A stretch of DNA of 5,396 nt from JAJYZP01 sp049964535. GTDB taxonomy: Bacteria > Actinomycetota > Acidimicrobiia > Acidimicrobiales > Acidimicrobiaceae. Below, piece after piece: positions 1 to 5,396 of this stretch. The stretch is from the NCBI GenBank assembly GCA_049964535.1, contig JBMFXG010000172.1, positions 1 to 5,396 of the forward strand, in the 5' to 3' direction. Positions within the stretch are counted from its first letter, which is position 1. Every line of letters starts with the position of its first letter. The notes below the pieces were generated by a model. That model was given only the letters and a program-made list of their open reading frames with translations. It was not told the DNA's origin and did not search any database. A program made the translations under genes and the position numbers.

Positions 1-156
1 ACACAAGTCTACCGAATCAACACAGGTGGAATCTTGGAATCTAAGGTTGTAGAGGAATTATTTTACGAACAGCTTCTGAGACCAATGTCTGCTCAAGAGG
101 CCGTCAACGTAAGAGGCGAGCCTCCTGCTGAGCAAGCTGATCTGCAGCCTCGTTGA
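1..156 (+). CDS. possible C-terminal fragment of an unrecognised protein (partial, doubtful)
   Basis: One plus-strand frame is open from the left edge for 51 codons and ends in TGA at 154-156. The part before the rnhA region reads like plausible protein (TQVYRINTGGILESKVVEEL, then FYEQLLRPMSAQEAV), with a helix-like acidic/hydrophobic pattern. I do not recognise a family. If real, it would be the tail of a gene starting outside the window and would overlap the 3' end of the convergent rnhA by 53 bp, which is long. A frame of this length open by chance is not improbable, and its third codon positions are poorer in G+C than those of aceE. The alternative is that 1-103 is simply the region downstream of rnhA. 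The other five frames close within this stretch or carry nothing recognisable. Confidence 0.28.
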   Translation, partial: TQVYRINTGGILESKVVEELFYEQLLRPMSAQEAVNVRGEPPAEQADLQPR

Positions 157-526
157 GAGGAGTTCCAGCATGGCCCTTGACCCAACGGAACGTAACTTCG
201 GGCTCTCGCTCGGTCACTAAAGGTATCAGGCGTCGCCACAGGTCAGCATTTGCGACCGGCTCACCTTTGGAGTTGCGCCATCCGGTACGTTGCCACTTCT
301 GCCACCACCGATCCTTGAAGCAGTTGATGACATAGGTCGAGTCGGAAACGATCACGACCCCACCGGGATTTGCAGATAAGGCCTCGATGACCGCTGTCAG
401 CTCCATGCGCTGGTTCGTTGTCGGGGATTCACCACCACTGCCATGTGCTCCGTCCGCTCGCACCCAGGCCCAGCCACCAGGCCCAGGGTTCCCTAAGCAT
501 GCTCCATCTGTGTAGATCTCTATCAC
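104..526 (-). CDS. rnhA: ribonuclease HI
   Basis: This is a complete 140-residue RNase HI (E. coli: 155), the cytoplasmic endonuclease that cleaves the RNA strand of RNA-DNA hybrids (Okazaki primers, R-loops). The N-terminal strand with YTDGACLGNPGPGGW gives Asp7. Glu42 (in QRMELTA), Asp62 (in VSDSTYV) and Asp129 (in NEAADQLA) complete the DEDD metal-binding set, and His119 in WVKGHAG is the mobile catalytic histidine. The tryptophan- and lysine/arginine-rich stretch at about residues 71-90 (FKDRWWQKWQRTGWR) matches the basic protrusion, or handle, of E. coli-type enzymes, which grips the hybrid. The protein ends soon after the last catalytic Asp and has no extra domain. The start is GTG at 524-526, chosen because it lies directly behind a strong Shine-Dalgarno and places Asp7 close to the usual position. 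The gene is divergent from aceE. No residue needed for activity is missing. Confidence 0.96.
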   Translation of the reverse strand: MIEIYTDGACLGNPGPGGWAWVRADGAHGSGGESPTTNQRMELTAVIEALSANPGGVVIVSDSTYVINCFKDRWWQKWQRTGWRNSKGEPVANADLWRRLIPLVTEREPEVTFRWVKGHAGTPLNEAADQLAQQEARLLR

Positions 527-530
527 GAAT

Positions 531-537
531 CCTCCTC
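531..537 (-). promoter_or_regulatory. ribosome binding site of rnhA
   Basis: Read on the minus strand, the bases before the rnhA start are GAGGAGG, a near-perfect anti-16S match, followed by ATTC and then GTG. The 4-nt spacer is short but workable. This site fixes the GTG at 524-526 as the start. It also means that a plus-strand aceE start at ATG 541 would be preceded by CCTCCT, the complement of a Shine-Dalgarno, and so by no usable site. Confidence 0.8.
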
Positions 538-555
538 ACGATGCCCAATGCCGCT

Positions 556-584
556 TTGCCGGACAGGAACACCTCTCCTAAAGT
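556..584 (+). promoter_or_regulatory. candidate sigma70-type promoter for aceE
   Basis: TTGCCG (556-561) and TAAAGT (579-584) are separated by 17 nt, each matching four of six consensus bases. Initiation would be expected near 591, which gives a leader of about 40 nt before the GTG at 634. The pair lies in the divergent rnhA-aceE gap, where an aceE promoter must sit unless transcription enters through rnhA. A second, weaker pair, TTGGCG (597-602) with 17 nt to TAAGAC (620-625), would start transcription almost exactly at the GTG of 634 and would make the mRNA leaderless. Both are pattern matches only. Confidence 0.3.
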
Positions 585-633
585 CCGGATCTCGCATTGG
601 CGAGTGAGCTTTGAACATGTAAGACTGTACACC

Positions 634-3369
634 GTGATCTTTGACGGCTTTTCTCATCAAATACCAGATATCGACCCACAGGAAACTGCAGAGTGGCTGG
701 ACTCTTTCCTTCAACTCGTAGATACACAGGGCAAATCTCGAGCAAGCTACCTGCTCATGCGACTCCTCGAGGCAGCGCGAGAGCGCAGTGTCGGAATCCC
801 CGCGACGGTAACCACCCCATACATCAACTCCATACCGCCCGAGAGCGAGCCATGGTTTCCTGGCAACGAATACCTAGAACGTCGCATACGTGCATACATC
901 CGTTGGAACGCTGCGGTCATGGTGACGCGAGCGAATATCTCATCTGACGGAATCGGTGGCCACCTATCGACCTATGCCTCATCGGCCGCTCTCTACGAGG
1001 TCGGTTTTAACCATTTCTTCCGCGGTAAAGACGCTGGCAACATGGGGGACCTCGTGTACTTCCAAGGACACGCGTCGCCCGGAATCTACGCCCGAGCCTT
1101 CCTCGAGGGACGACTCTCCGAAGAGCAGCTGGACAATTTTCGCCGAGAAGTCTCCGGAGAAGGGCTCTCGTCATACCCTCATCCGCGTCTCATGCCAGAG
1201 TTCTGGGAGTTCCCCACGGTCTCAATGGGTATTGGTCCTATGACCGCCATCTACCAGGCCTACTTCAACCGATACATAGAACACCGTCGACTTCGAGATA
1301 CGTCACAGTCACGAGTCTGGGCATTCGTCGGAGACGGTGAGTTCGACGAGCCGGAGACCAGCGGGGCCCTCTCGGTCGCAGGGCGAGAGCATCTCGACAA
1401 TCTGATCTTTGTGGTGAACTGTAACTTGCAGAGACTCGATGGTCCCGTCCGTGGCAATGGAAAGGTAATCCAGGAGCTGGAAGCGTTGTTCCGGGGCGCA
1501 GGTTGGAACGTTATCAAGGTAATTTGGGGGTCGAAGTGGGACGAACTTCTCCAGCGAGATATCGACGGGGTACTCCTCAACAAGATGAACACCACGACCG
1601 ACGGTGAATTCCAGAAGTACTCAACGGAGTCAGGCGCCTACATTCGGGAGAACTTTTTCGGTGGCGACCCTCGCCTTCGCAAGATCGTCGATCATCTCAG
1701 CGACGAGGAGCTACAGGCGCTACCTCGCGGCGGCCACGACTATCGTAAGCTCTACGCAGCGTATCAAGCAGCGGTCTCCAACACAACTAGCCCAACCGCA
1801 ATTTTGGCAAAGACGGTCAAAGGGTGGACACTCGGGCCGGACATCGAGGCCCGAAACTCGACTCACCAGATCAAGAAGATGACCAAAGCCCAGCTCCTCG
1901 CTCTACGCGACCGGCTCTTCCTCCAAGATGCGGTTGAAGAGTCCGCCATGGATGAGGAAAAACCACCGTACGTGCGACTCGACCCCTCGTCTCTTGAGTA
2001 CGAGTATCTGATGACTCGACGCCGTTCTCTCGGGGGCTTTCTTCCTCACCGCAAGCCAGCACATCGTCCCCTCGAGGCTCCGTCTCCATCGCTGTTTCAA
2101 GAGTTTCTTAGTGGTTCTGGTAATCAGTCAGTCTCGACGACCATGGCATTCTCAAAGATGCTCCGCAACCTTGTCAAGGATCCAACCATCGGGAAACGAA
2201 TCGTACCAATCGTGCCAGACGAGGCTCGAACCTTCGGGCTCGAGGCTCTCTTCCGAGAAGCGAAGATCTATGCCTCGTCTGGACAGCTCTACACACCAGT
2301 AGACGCCGGCCTCCTACTCTCGTATACTGAGGCACAAGACGGTCAGATCCTAGAGATGGGAATCACCGAAGCCGGAGCGACCTCGATGTTTATGGCGGTC
2401 GGCACCTCATACGCCACGACCCAAGAGCCGCTCATACCGATCTATCTCTTCTACTCCATGTTCGGCTTTCAGCGAACCGGTGACTTCATCTGGGCAGCGA
2501 ACGACGCTCGGACGCGCGGCTTTCTCATGGGGGCAACCGCTGGACGCACCACACTCAACGGAGAGGGCCTCCAACATGAAGATGGACACTCGCTCATTCT
2601 CGCCGCTACCGTTCCCACCATACGAGCCTACGACCCGGCCTTTGCTTATGAGCTTGCGATCCTCGTTGAGCATGGCATTAACGAAATGTACGTCATCGAT
2701 GGCGGTCAAGACGTCATGTACTACATCACGATCTATAACGAGAACTACCACATGCCGGCCGTACCTGAGCACTTGAGCGAGGATGATCTCCGCTCCCAAG
2801 TCATCGCTGGTGCATATCTCTACCAGCAACGACAAGACGTCCCGGGCGAGAAAAGTCCACGCCAAGCAACGATCTTGTTCTCGGGAAGTGCTTGGTCGGC
2901 AGCTCTTGGGGCGAGCAAGGTGCTCTTCGAAGAGTTCGGCATCGCCACCGATGTATGGTCGGTCACGTCCTACAAAGCGCTGCGCGAAAATGCGCTTGAG
3001 ATCGAGCGCCGCAATCGGCTCCACCCCCATGAAGAGCAGGCCACACCATATATCACTGACGCGCTCGGAGGTGATGGTCCAATTATTGCCGTGAGCGACT
3101 TTATGAAGCTCGTACCAGATCAGATCTCTCGATTTCTCTCCCGACCACTCATCAGCTTGGGCACCGATGGGTTCGGCCGCTCCGACACCCGTGAGACGCT
3201 TCGACGATTCTATGAGATCGACGAAGGAAGTATCGTCGTGGCTACGTTGCACGCCCTTGTCGAACAGGGCGTTGCCAGCCCCGACGAAGTCCAAGCAGCA
3301 ATCGATCGCTACGCAATAGCCTTCGATCGGCACGATCCAACGGTGATCTCGGACACGAAGAACTCCTAG
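634..3369 (+). CDS. aceE: pyruvate dehydrogenase E1 component, homodimeric type
   Basis: AceE catalyses the thiamine-diphosphate-dependent decarboxylation of pyruvate and reductive acetylation of the E2 lipoyl groups in the cytoplasmic pyruvate dehydrogenase complex. From GTG 634 it has 911 residues (E. coli 887, M. tuberculosis about 900). E. coli-equivalent residues follow at a steady offset: His110 (GGHLSTY), His146 (QGHASPG), Asp234 in GDGEFDE and Asn262/Asn264 in NCNLQRLDGP (Mg-ThDP site), Lys396, His411 (HQIKK, mobile active-site loop), Glu530 (DEARTFG), Glu579 (the Glu that activates the ThDP aminopyrimidine), Glu644 and His648 (GEGLQHEDGH). The N-terminal ThDP half is about residues 80-480, the middle domain about 490-700, and the C-terminal domain the rest (LGTDGFGRSD). 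The motif around Glu579 reads GITEAG, where E. coli has GINE. The start is uncertain. GTG 634 gives MIFDGF and an N-terminus only four residues longer than E. coli; GTG 604 (921 aa) and ATG 541 (942 aa) are in frame, and none has a clear Shine-Dalgarno. No aceF or lpd lies in the window. Confidence 0.96.
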   Translation: MIFDGFSHQIPDIDPQETAEWLDSFLQLVDTQGKSRASYLLMRLLEAARERSVGIPATVTTPYINSIPPESEPWFPGNEYLERRIRAYIRWNAAVMVTRANISSDGIGGHLSTYASSAALYEVGFNHFFRGKDAGNMGDLVYFQGHASPGIYARAFLEGRLSEEQLDNFRREVSGEGLSSYPHPRLMPEFWEFPTVSMGIGPMTAIYQAYFNRYIEHRRLRDTSQSRVWAFVGDGEFDEPETSGALSVAGREHLDNLIFVVNCNLQRLDGPVRGNGKVIQELEALFRGAGWNVIKVIWGSKWDELLQRDIDGVLLNKMNTTTDGEFQKYSTESGAYIRENFFGGDPRLRKIVDHLSDEELQALPRGGHDYRKLYAAYQAAVSNTTSPTAILAKTVKGWTLGPDIEARNSTHQIKKMTKAQLLALRDRLFLQDAVEESAMDEEKPPYVRLDPSSLEYEYLMTRRRSLGGFLPHRKPAHRPLEAPSPSLFQEFLSGSGNQSVSTTMAFSKMLRNLVKDPTIGKRIVPIVPDEARTFGLEALFREAKIYASSGQLYTPVDAGLLLSYTEAQDGQILEMGITEAGATSMFMAVGTSYATTQEPLIPIYLFYSMFGFQRTGDFIWAANDARTRGFLMGATAGRTTLNGEGLQHEDGHSLILAATVPTIRAYDPAFAYELAILVEHGINEMYVIDGGQDVMYYITIYNENYHMPAVPEHLSEDDLRSQVIAGAYLYQQRQDVPGEKSPRQATILFSGSAWSAALGASKVLFEEFGIATDVWSVTSYKALRENALEIERRNRLHPHEEQATPYITDALGGDGPIIAVSDFMKLVPDQISRFLSRPLISLGTDGFGRSDTRETLRRFYEIDEGSIVVATLHALVEQGVASPDEVQAAIDRYAIAFDRHDPTVISDTKNS

Positions 3370-3375
3370 GTCTCC

Positions 3376-3431
3376 CTCGTCCAGGCCTCTTTACTGGAAT
3401 GGCGCGCTCAAGGAGAGAGGGCCTGGACGAG
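3376..3431 (+). terminator. strong stem-loop after aceE, likely terminator
   Basis: CTCGTCCAGGCC (3376-3387) pairs perfectly with GGCCTGGACGAG (3420-3431). With G3419 bulged, the stem can continue for about five more pairs (3388-3392 with 3414-3418, one of them G-U), leaving a loop of about 21 nt. The left arm begins 7 nt after the aceE stop codon, the usual place for a terminator. There is no run of T after the right arm (AGCCGATACC follows), so it is not a textbook intrinsic terminator. T-less hairpins are proposed to terminate transcription in actinobacteria, and the same structure could instead protect the mRNA 3' end. It separates aceE from the downstream HhH-GPD/thiE unit. Confidence 0.6.
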
Positions 3432-3518
3432 AGCCGATACCTACAGAGCGGAAAGCGTCATAGGACGGCGCCTAAGGTAGTTGCAGTGAACGCGGCTAGA
3501 TCACATGACAAGCCTGAA

Positions 3519-3523
3519 AGGAG
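3519..3523 (+). promoter_or_regulatory. ribosome binding site that supports a TTG start
   Basis: AGGAG, within AAAGGAGAG, lies 6 nt before TTG 3530-3532, which is ideal spacing. The nearby GTG at 3525 and ATG at 3505 are in other frames, so the site points to TTG as the start of the HhH-GPD gene. Confidence 0.75.
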
Positions 3524-3529
3524 AGTGCC

Positions 3530-4108
3530 TTGACCTGTTCTCTACCATACCTCACAGAGGACAAGACCGCTAACGAGCTCATCTGCACCAATCCTTTAGC
3601 ACTCCTGATCGGAATGATGCTCGATCAACAGATACCGATGGAGCGAGCGTTTGGTGCACCGTATCTTTTATCCGAACGCCTCGGGGTCGAGCTACGAGCC
3701 GACCGCATCGCAAGCTTTGATCCAGATCGACTCGTAGAGATCTTTTCGATTAAGCCAGCGCTGCATCGCTTCCCACGCTCCATGGCGCTTCGAGCGCAGT
3801 CGCTCTGTTCGATCGTGGAGACTGCGTACGCTAACGATGCCTCTAAAATTTGGGATCCAAGTCAAAGCGCCCACAAGGTGCTTGATAACCTTCAAGCGCT
3901 GCCCGGATTCGGCCCTCAAAAGGCGAAGATCTTTCTCGCCTTGCTCGCGAAGCGCTTCGACATTACTCCGAGCAGATGGGTTGAGGCGACACGGCCCTTC
4001 GGTGAGGCTGGCAGCTACATGTCGGTAGCCGACATCGACTCACTAGAAGCGTTCAACAAGGTTCGTTCCTTTAAGGCCGAAATGAAGAAGACGGCCACCA
4101 AACCATGA
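3530..4108 (+). CDS. HhH-GPD-type base-excision DNA repair family protein
   Basis: This 192-residue protein is of the small HhH-GPD kind annotated in Actinobacteria as a base-excision repair protein; its substrate is unknown to me. It starts at TTG behind a good Shine-Dalgarno. The N-terminal block LLIGMMLDQQIPMERAF (residues 25-41) is the equivalent of the glycosylase helix that holds the conserved Gln (LLSAQ-type). The block PALHRFPRSMALRAQSL (76-92) follows, and then the helix-hairpin-helix at LPGFGPQKAKIF (124-135), which would grip the DNA backbone. Two points differ from Nth/MutY. The position of the catalytic Lys in Nth holds Gln130, with Lys131 next to it. The Asp expected about 24 residues after the start of the hairpin is absent; the sequence there is TPSRW (146-150). 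There is no Cys cluster for an iron-sulfur centre, and only two cysteines in all (Cys19 and Cys93 apart from Cys3). The C-terminal tail is lysine-rich. It overlaps thiE by ATGA, so the two are probably cotranscribed and translationally coupled. Confidence 0.85.
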   Translation: MTCSLPYLTEDKTANELICTNPLALLIGMMLDQQIPMERAFGAPYLLSERLGVELRADRIASFDPDRLVEIFSIKPALHRFPRSMALRAQSLCSIVETAYANDASKIWDPSQSAHKVLDNLQALPGFGPQKAKIFLALLAKRFDITPSRWVEATRPFGEAGSYMSVADIDSLEAFNKVRSFKAEMKKTATKP

Positions 4109-4770
4109 CCTCACAGTGGGGGATCACCGAGAAGCGAGCAGTACTTCAGGAGGCTTCTCTCTATCTCTGCACACCGATCAGAGCTGACCTCATGGACTTT
4201 GTAGCATCATGCATTGCTGGCGGAGTAGACGTCGTTCAGCTTCGAGATAAAGATGCCACCGATCGGGAGGTCTTCGAAGCGGGCAAGCAAGTCGGTGCCC
4301 TCTGCCACGAGGCTCGCGTTCCATTCTTTATCAACGACCGTTTTGATTTAGCTCTTGCATGCGACGCGGACGGAGTCCACCTGGGCCAAGACGACCTGCC
4401 TCCCGATGCGATAGTGCCAGAGATACGGCAGCGTCTTCTCCTCGGCTACTCCACCCACTCGCACAAGGAGCTCGACGATTCAGACCAGTATGACCTCGAC
4501 TACGTCTCGGTTGGTCCGATTGTTCCCACACCAACGAAGCCAGGGCGTCCGGGGACCGGTCTCGACTACCTGCGCTACGCAGTATCGACGGCTCGGAGAC
4601 CCTTCTTCGTCACCGGCGGCGTCTCGAACGAGACTATCGAGGGCCTGCTCAAGACAGGAGCACATCGTTTCGTCGTCGTCCGCGCCCTCACCGAAGCAGC
4701 CCACCCCCAACAGGTGGCACTCGAACTACGAAGTGCAATCGACCACTACCGTTCAGAGCGTCCCTCATGA
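4105..4770 (+). CDS. thiE: thiamine-phosphate synthase
   Basis: ThiE is a cytoplasmic TIM-barrel enzyme of 221 residues (usual length about 210-225). It joins HMP diphosphate and thiazole phosphate (or its carboxylated form) to give thiamine phosphate, the precursor of thiamine diphosphate. Family motifs appear in order: VVQLRDK (43-49, Gln45/Arg47/Lys49), FINDRFDLAL (75-84, Asn77/Asp78), DGVHLGQDDLP (89-99, a Mg/diphosphate site), GYSTH (114-118), YVSVGPIVPTPTK (133-145, with Thr142, Thr144 and Lys145 at the HMP-diphosphate loop), FFVTGGVS (167-174, glycine-rich phosphate site) and RFVVVRAL (188-195). The last motif has Arg where Bacillus-type enzymes have Ser. The first 18 residues or so precede the barrel and are not conserved. 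The ATG start sits in the ATGA overlap with the preceding gene and has no strong Shine-Dalgarno of its own, which suggests translational coupling. No TPP riboswitch is visible upstream of the pair. Confidence 0.95.
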   Translation: MTSQWGITEKRAVLQEASLYLCTPIRADLMDFVASCIAGGVDVVQLRDKDATDREVFEAGKQVGALCHEARVPFFINDRFDLALACDADGVHLGQDDLPPDAIVPEIRQRLLLGYSTHSHKELDDSDQYDLDYVSVGPIVPTPTKPGRPGTGLDYLRYAVSTARRPFFVTGGVSNETIEGLLKTGAHRFVVVRALTEAAHPQQVALELRSAIDHYRSERPS

Positions 4771-4772
4771 GC

Positions 4773-4839
4773 GATCAATAGCGCCGCTCAAGCCATCCTA
4801 CAATAACAGCCATGGACCTGGGATCGTAGGCTATTGATC
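4773..4839. repeat. 10-bp perfect inverted repeat at the convergent gene junction
   Basis: GATCAATAGC (4773-4782) is matched by its reverse complement GCTATTGATC (4830-4839), with 47 nt between. The left arm begins 2 nt after the thiE stop and covers the stop codon of the opposing gene. Further pairings nest in the same stretch: CCTAC (4797-4801) with GTAGG (4826-4830), the palindrome CCATGG (4810-4815), and TGATC-CTA-GATCA (4835-4847). The arrangement could form a 3'-end stem on either transcript and act as a weak two-way terminator. The long loop and lack of a T-run make this uncertain, and much of the repeat also lies in coding sequence. Confidence 0.45.
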
Positions 4840-5395
4840 CTAGATCACCCTGAAAATAGTGAACCTCCACTCCAGCGGAGCTCAAATGCTCCGGCGTCAG
4901 TGCGCCCTCTAGCTCAGAGCGACCACTCGTTGGGTGAATGATCAACCACGGGCTCGCCTGCTCCGTCTCGGCAATCTCTTGTGCACGAACACCACCACAG
5001 CGACGATAGAGCGATAGCTCAGAGGTCACGATATCCTCGAACTCTCCCGATCGCACTCGTACTCCACTTGCTACCATAAGGTCTACTAACCTCGCGTAGC
5101 TGTCGACTCCTAAGGCATGGAGCGGTGTGCCAACGCTCACAACACCGTCTGCCACCACACGACCAAACCGGAACCAGGGAACGACGGCACCAAAGACACC
5201 GCACCCAAACGCGACAAGTGGAGCTCCCCCGTGTTCTTTGCGAACTGCTGCGATCACGGCCGCAAGGTCTTCAGTCCAGGAGTTGGGACTAAATACTCCA
5301 GCAGACTCCCCCACACCAGAGGGTGCGAACGAGTAGGTCACCCAGCCAGTACTGGTGGAGTAACGCTCCGCCTCTGCCTCGACATGAGTGTTCAC
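4775..5395 (-). CDS. alpha/beta-hydrolase-like protein, catalytic residues apparently lost (N-terminus outside window)
   Basis: The visible 206 residues match the layout of small actinobacterial alpha/beta hydrolases of the dienelactone-hydrolase/acyl-peptidase kind, from the second strand onward. GWVTYSFAPSGVGESAG (17-33) corresponds to the usual W-x-x-L-x-F-x-x-R-G-x-G-x-S-x-G, with Arg replaced by Ser26. SWTEDLAAVIAAVR (39-52) is the next helix. PLVAFGCGVFGAV (59-71) sits where the nucleophile elbow G-x-S-x-G belongs, but has Gly64-Cys65 instead of the Ser. PWLIIHPTSGRSELEG (149-164) is the strand that normally ends in the acid (H-G-x-x-D). VHYFQGDLGSIAYDPRSMAV (178-197) is the G-A-G-H region, with Ser187 in place of His. 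The C-terminal GWLERRY is a usual family ending. A GTG at 5393-5395 is the first start in view, but the family normally has a further 30-50 residues with a His-Gly oxyanion strand, so the true start is probably beyond the edge. The frame is intact, so it is more likely a pseudoenzyme than a pseudogene. It converges on thiE with a 4-bp gap. Confidence 0.6.
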   Translation of the reverse strand: MNTHVEAEAERYSTSTGWVTYSFAPSGVGESAGVFSPNSWTEDLAAVIAAVRKEHGGAPLVAFGCGVFGAVVPWFRFGRVVADGVVSVGTPLHALGVDSYARLVDLMVASGVRVRSGEFEDIVTSELSLYRRCGGVRAQEIAETEQASPWLIIHPTSGRSELEGALTPEHLSSAGVEVHYFQGDLGSIAYDPRSMAVIVGWLERRY

Positions 5396-5396
5396 G

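Noticed and set aside
71..95. Possible small hairpin after rnhA (AGAC-CAAT-GTCT)
   Set aside because: The stem is only 4 bp with an imperfect extension and no T-run on the minus strand, so it is too weak to call a terminator.
418..633. Upstream extension of the aceE frame to TTG 418
   Set aside because: It would run through the start of rnhA on the opposite strand, lacks a ribosome site, and adds residues with no counterpart in AceE proteins. Homology begins at about the GTG of 634.
2407..3333. A 308-codon open frame on the minus strand inside aceE
   Set aside because: Its codons lie exactly opposite those of aceE, so it is open merely because aceE avoids TTA, CTA and TCA in this stretch. 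The product shows no recognisable family, and the plus strand is beyond doubt the coding one.
3432..3516. Search for a TPP riboswitch or clear promoter before the HhH-GPD/thiE unit
   Set aside because: No CTGAGA/ACCTGATC-like THI-box motifs are seen. TTGCAG (3481) and TAAGGT (3473) do not pair with a partner element at suitable spacing.
4490..4837. A 115-codon plus-strand frame overlapping thiE and the junction
   Set aside because: It is out of frame with thiE, has a serine/threonine/arginine-rich shadow composition and shows no motifs.

Overview
The window carries five protein genes and a few short sites, all of ordinary bacterial housekeeping type. I see no RNA gene, CRISPR array, insertion sequence or phage gene. 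Base composition (moderately GC-rich, roughly mid-50s % by eye) and protein style point to an actinobacterium. The AceE resembles the mycobacterial/actinobacterial branch of the homodimeric pyruvate dehydrogenase E1, the HhH-GPD protein is of a type I know mainly from Actinobacteria, and GTG/TTG starts are common. A moderate-GC lineage such as the Acidimicrobiia (Ferrimicrobium/Acidithrix type) would fit, but that placement is a guess.

Layout. Bases 1-103 hold no confident gene; one frame is open from the left edge to 156 and may be the tail of an unrecognised plus-strand gene. Bases 104-526 (minus) encode ribonuclease HI. It is divergently arranged with aceE (about 634-3369, plus), and about 107 bp separate the two starts. 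aceE is followed within 7 nt by a strong hairpin. A 160-bp gap leads to a two-gene unit on the plus strand: an HhH-GPD-type DNA repair protein (3530-4108), overlapping by ATGA with thiE, thiamine-phosphate synthase (4105-4770). From the right edge, an alpha/beta-hydrolase-like protein (minus, N-terminus outside the window) runs toward thiE and stops 4 bp from it. A 10-bp perfect inverted repeat spans that junction.

How the genes relate. AceE needs thiamine diphosphate and ThiE makes its precursor thiamine phosphate, so a cofactor enzyme and a major consumer of the cofactor lie close together. The hairpin after aceE argues that they are transcribed separately. RNase HI and the HhH-GPD protein are nucleic-acid maintenance functions with no evident link to these.

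The points most worth a second look are two proteins that keep their fold signatures but seem to lack the usual catalytic residues: the hydrolase-like protein, which lacks all three triad positions, and the HhH-GPD protein, which lacks the Nth-type lysine and aspartate. I do not see evidence of a new multi-gene system here.
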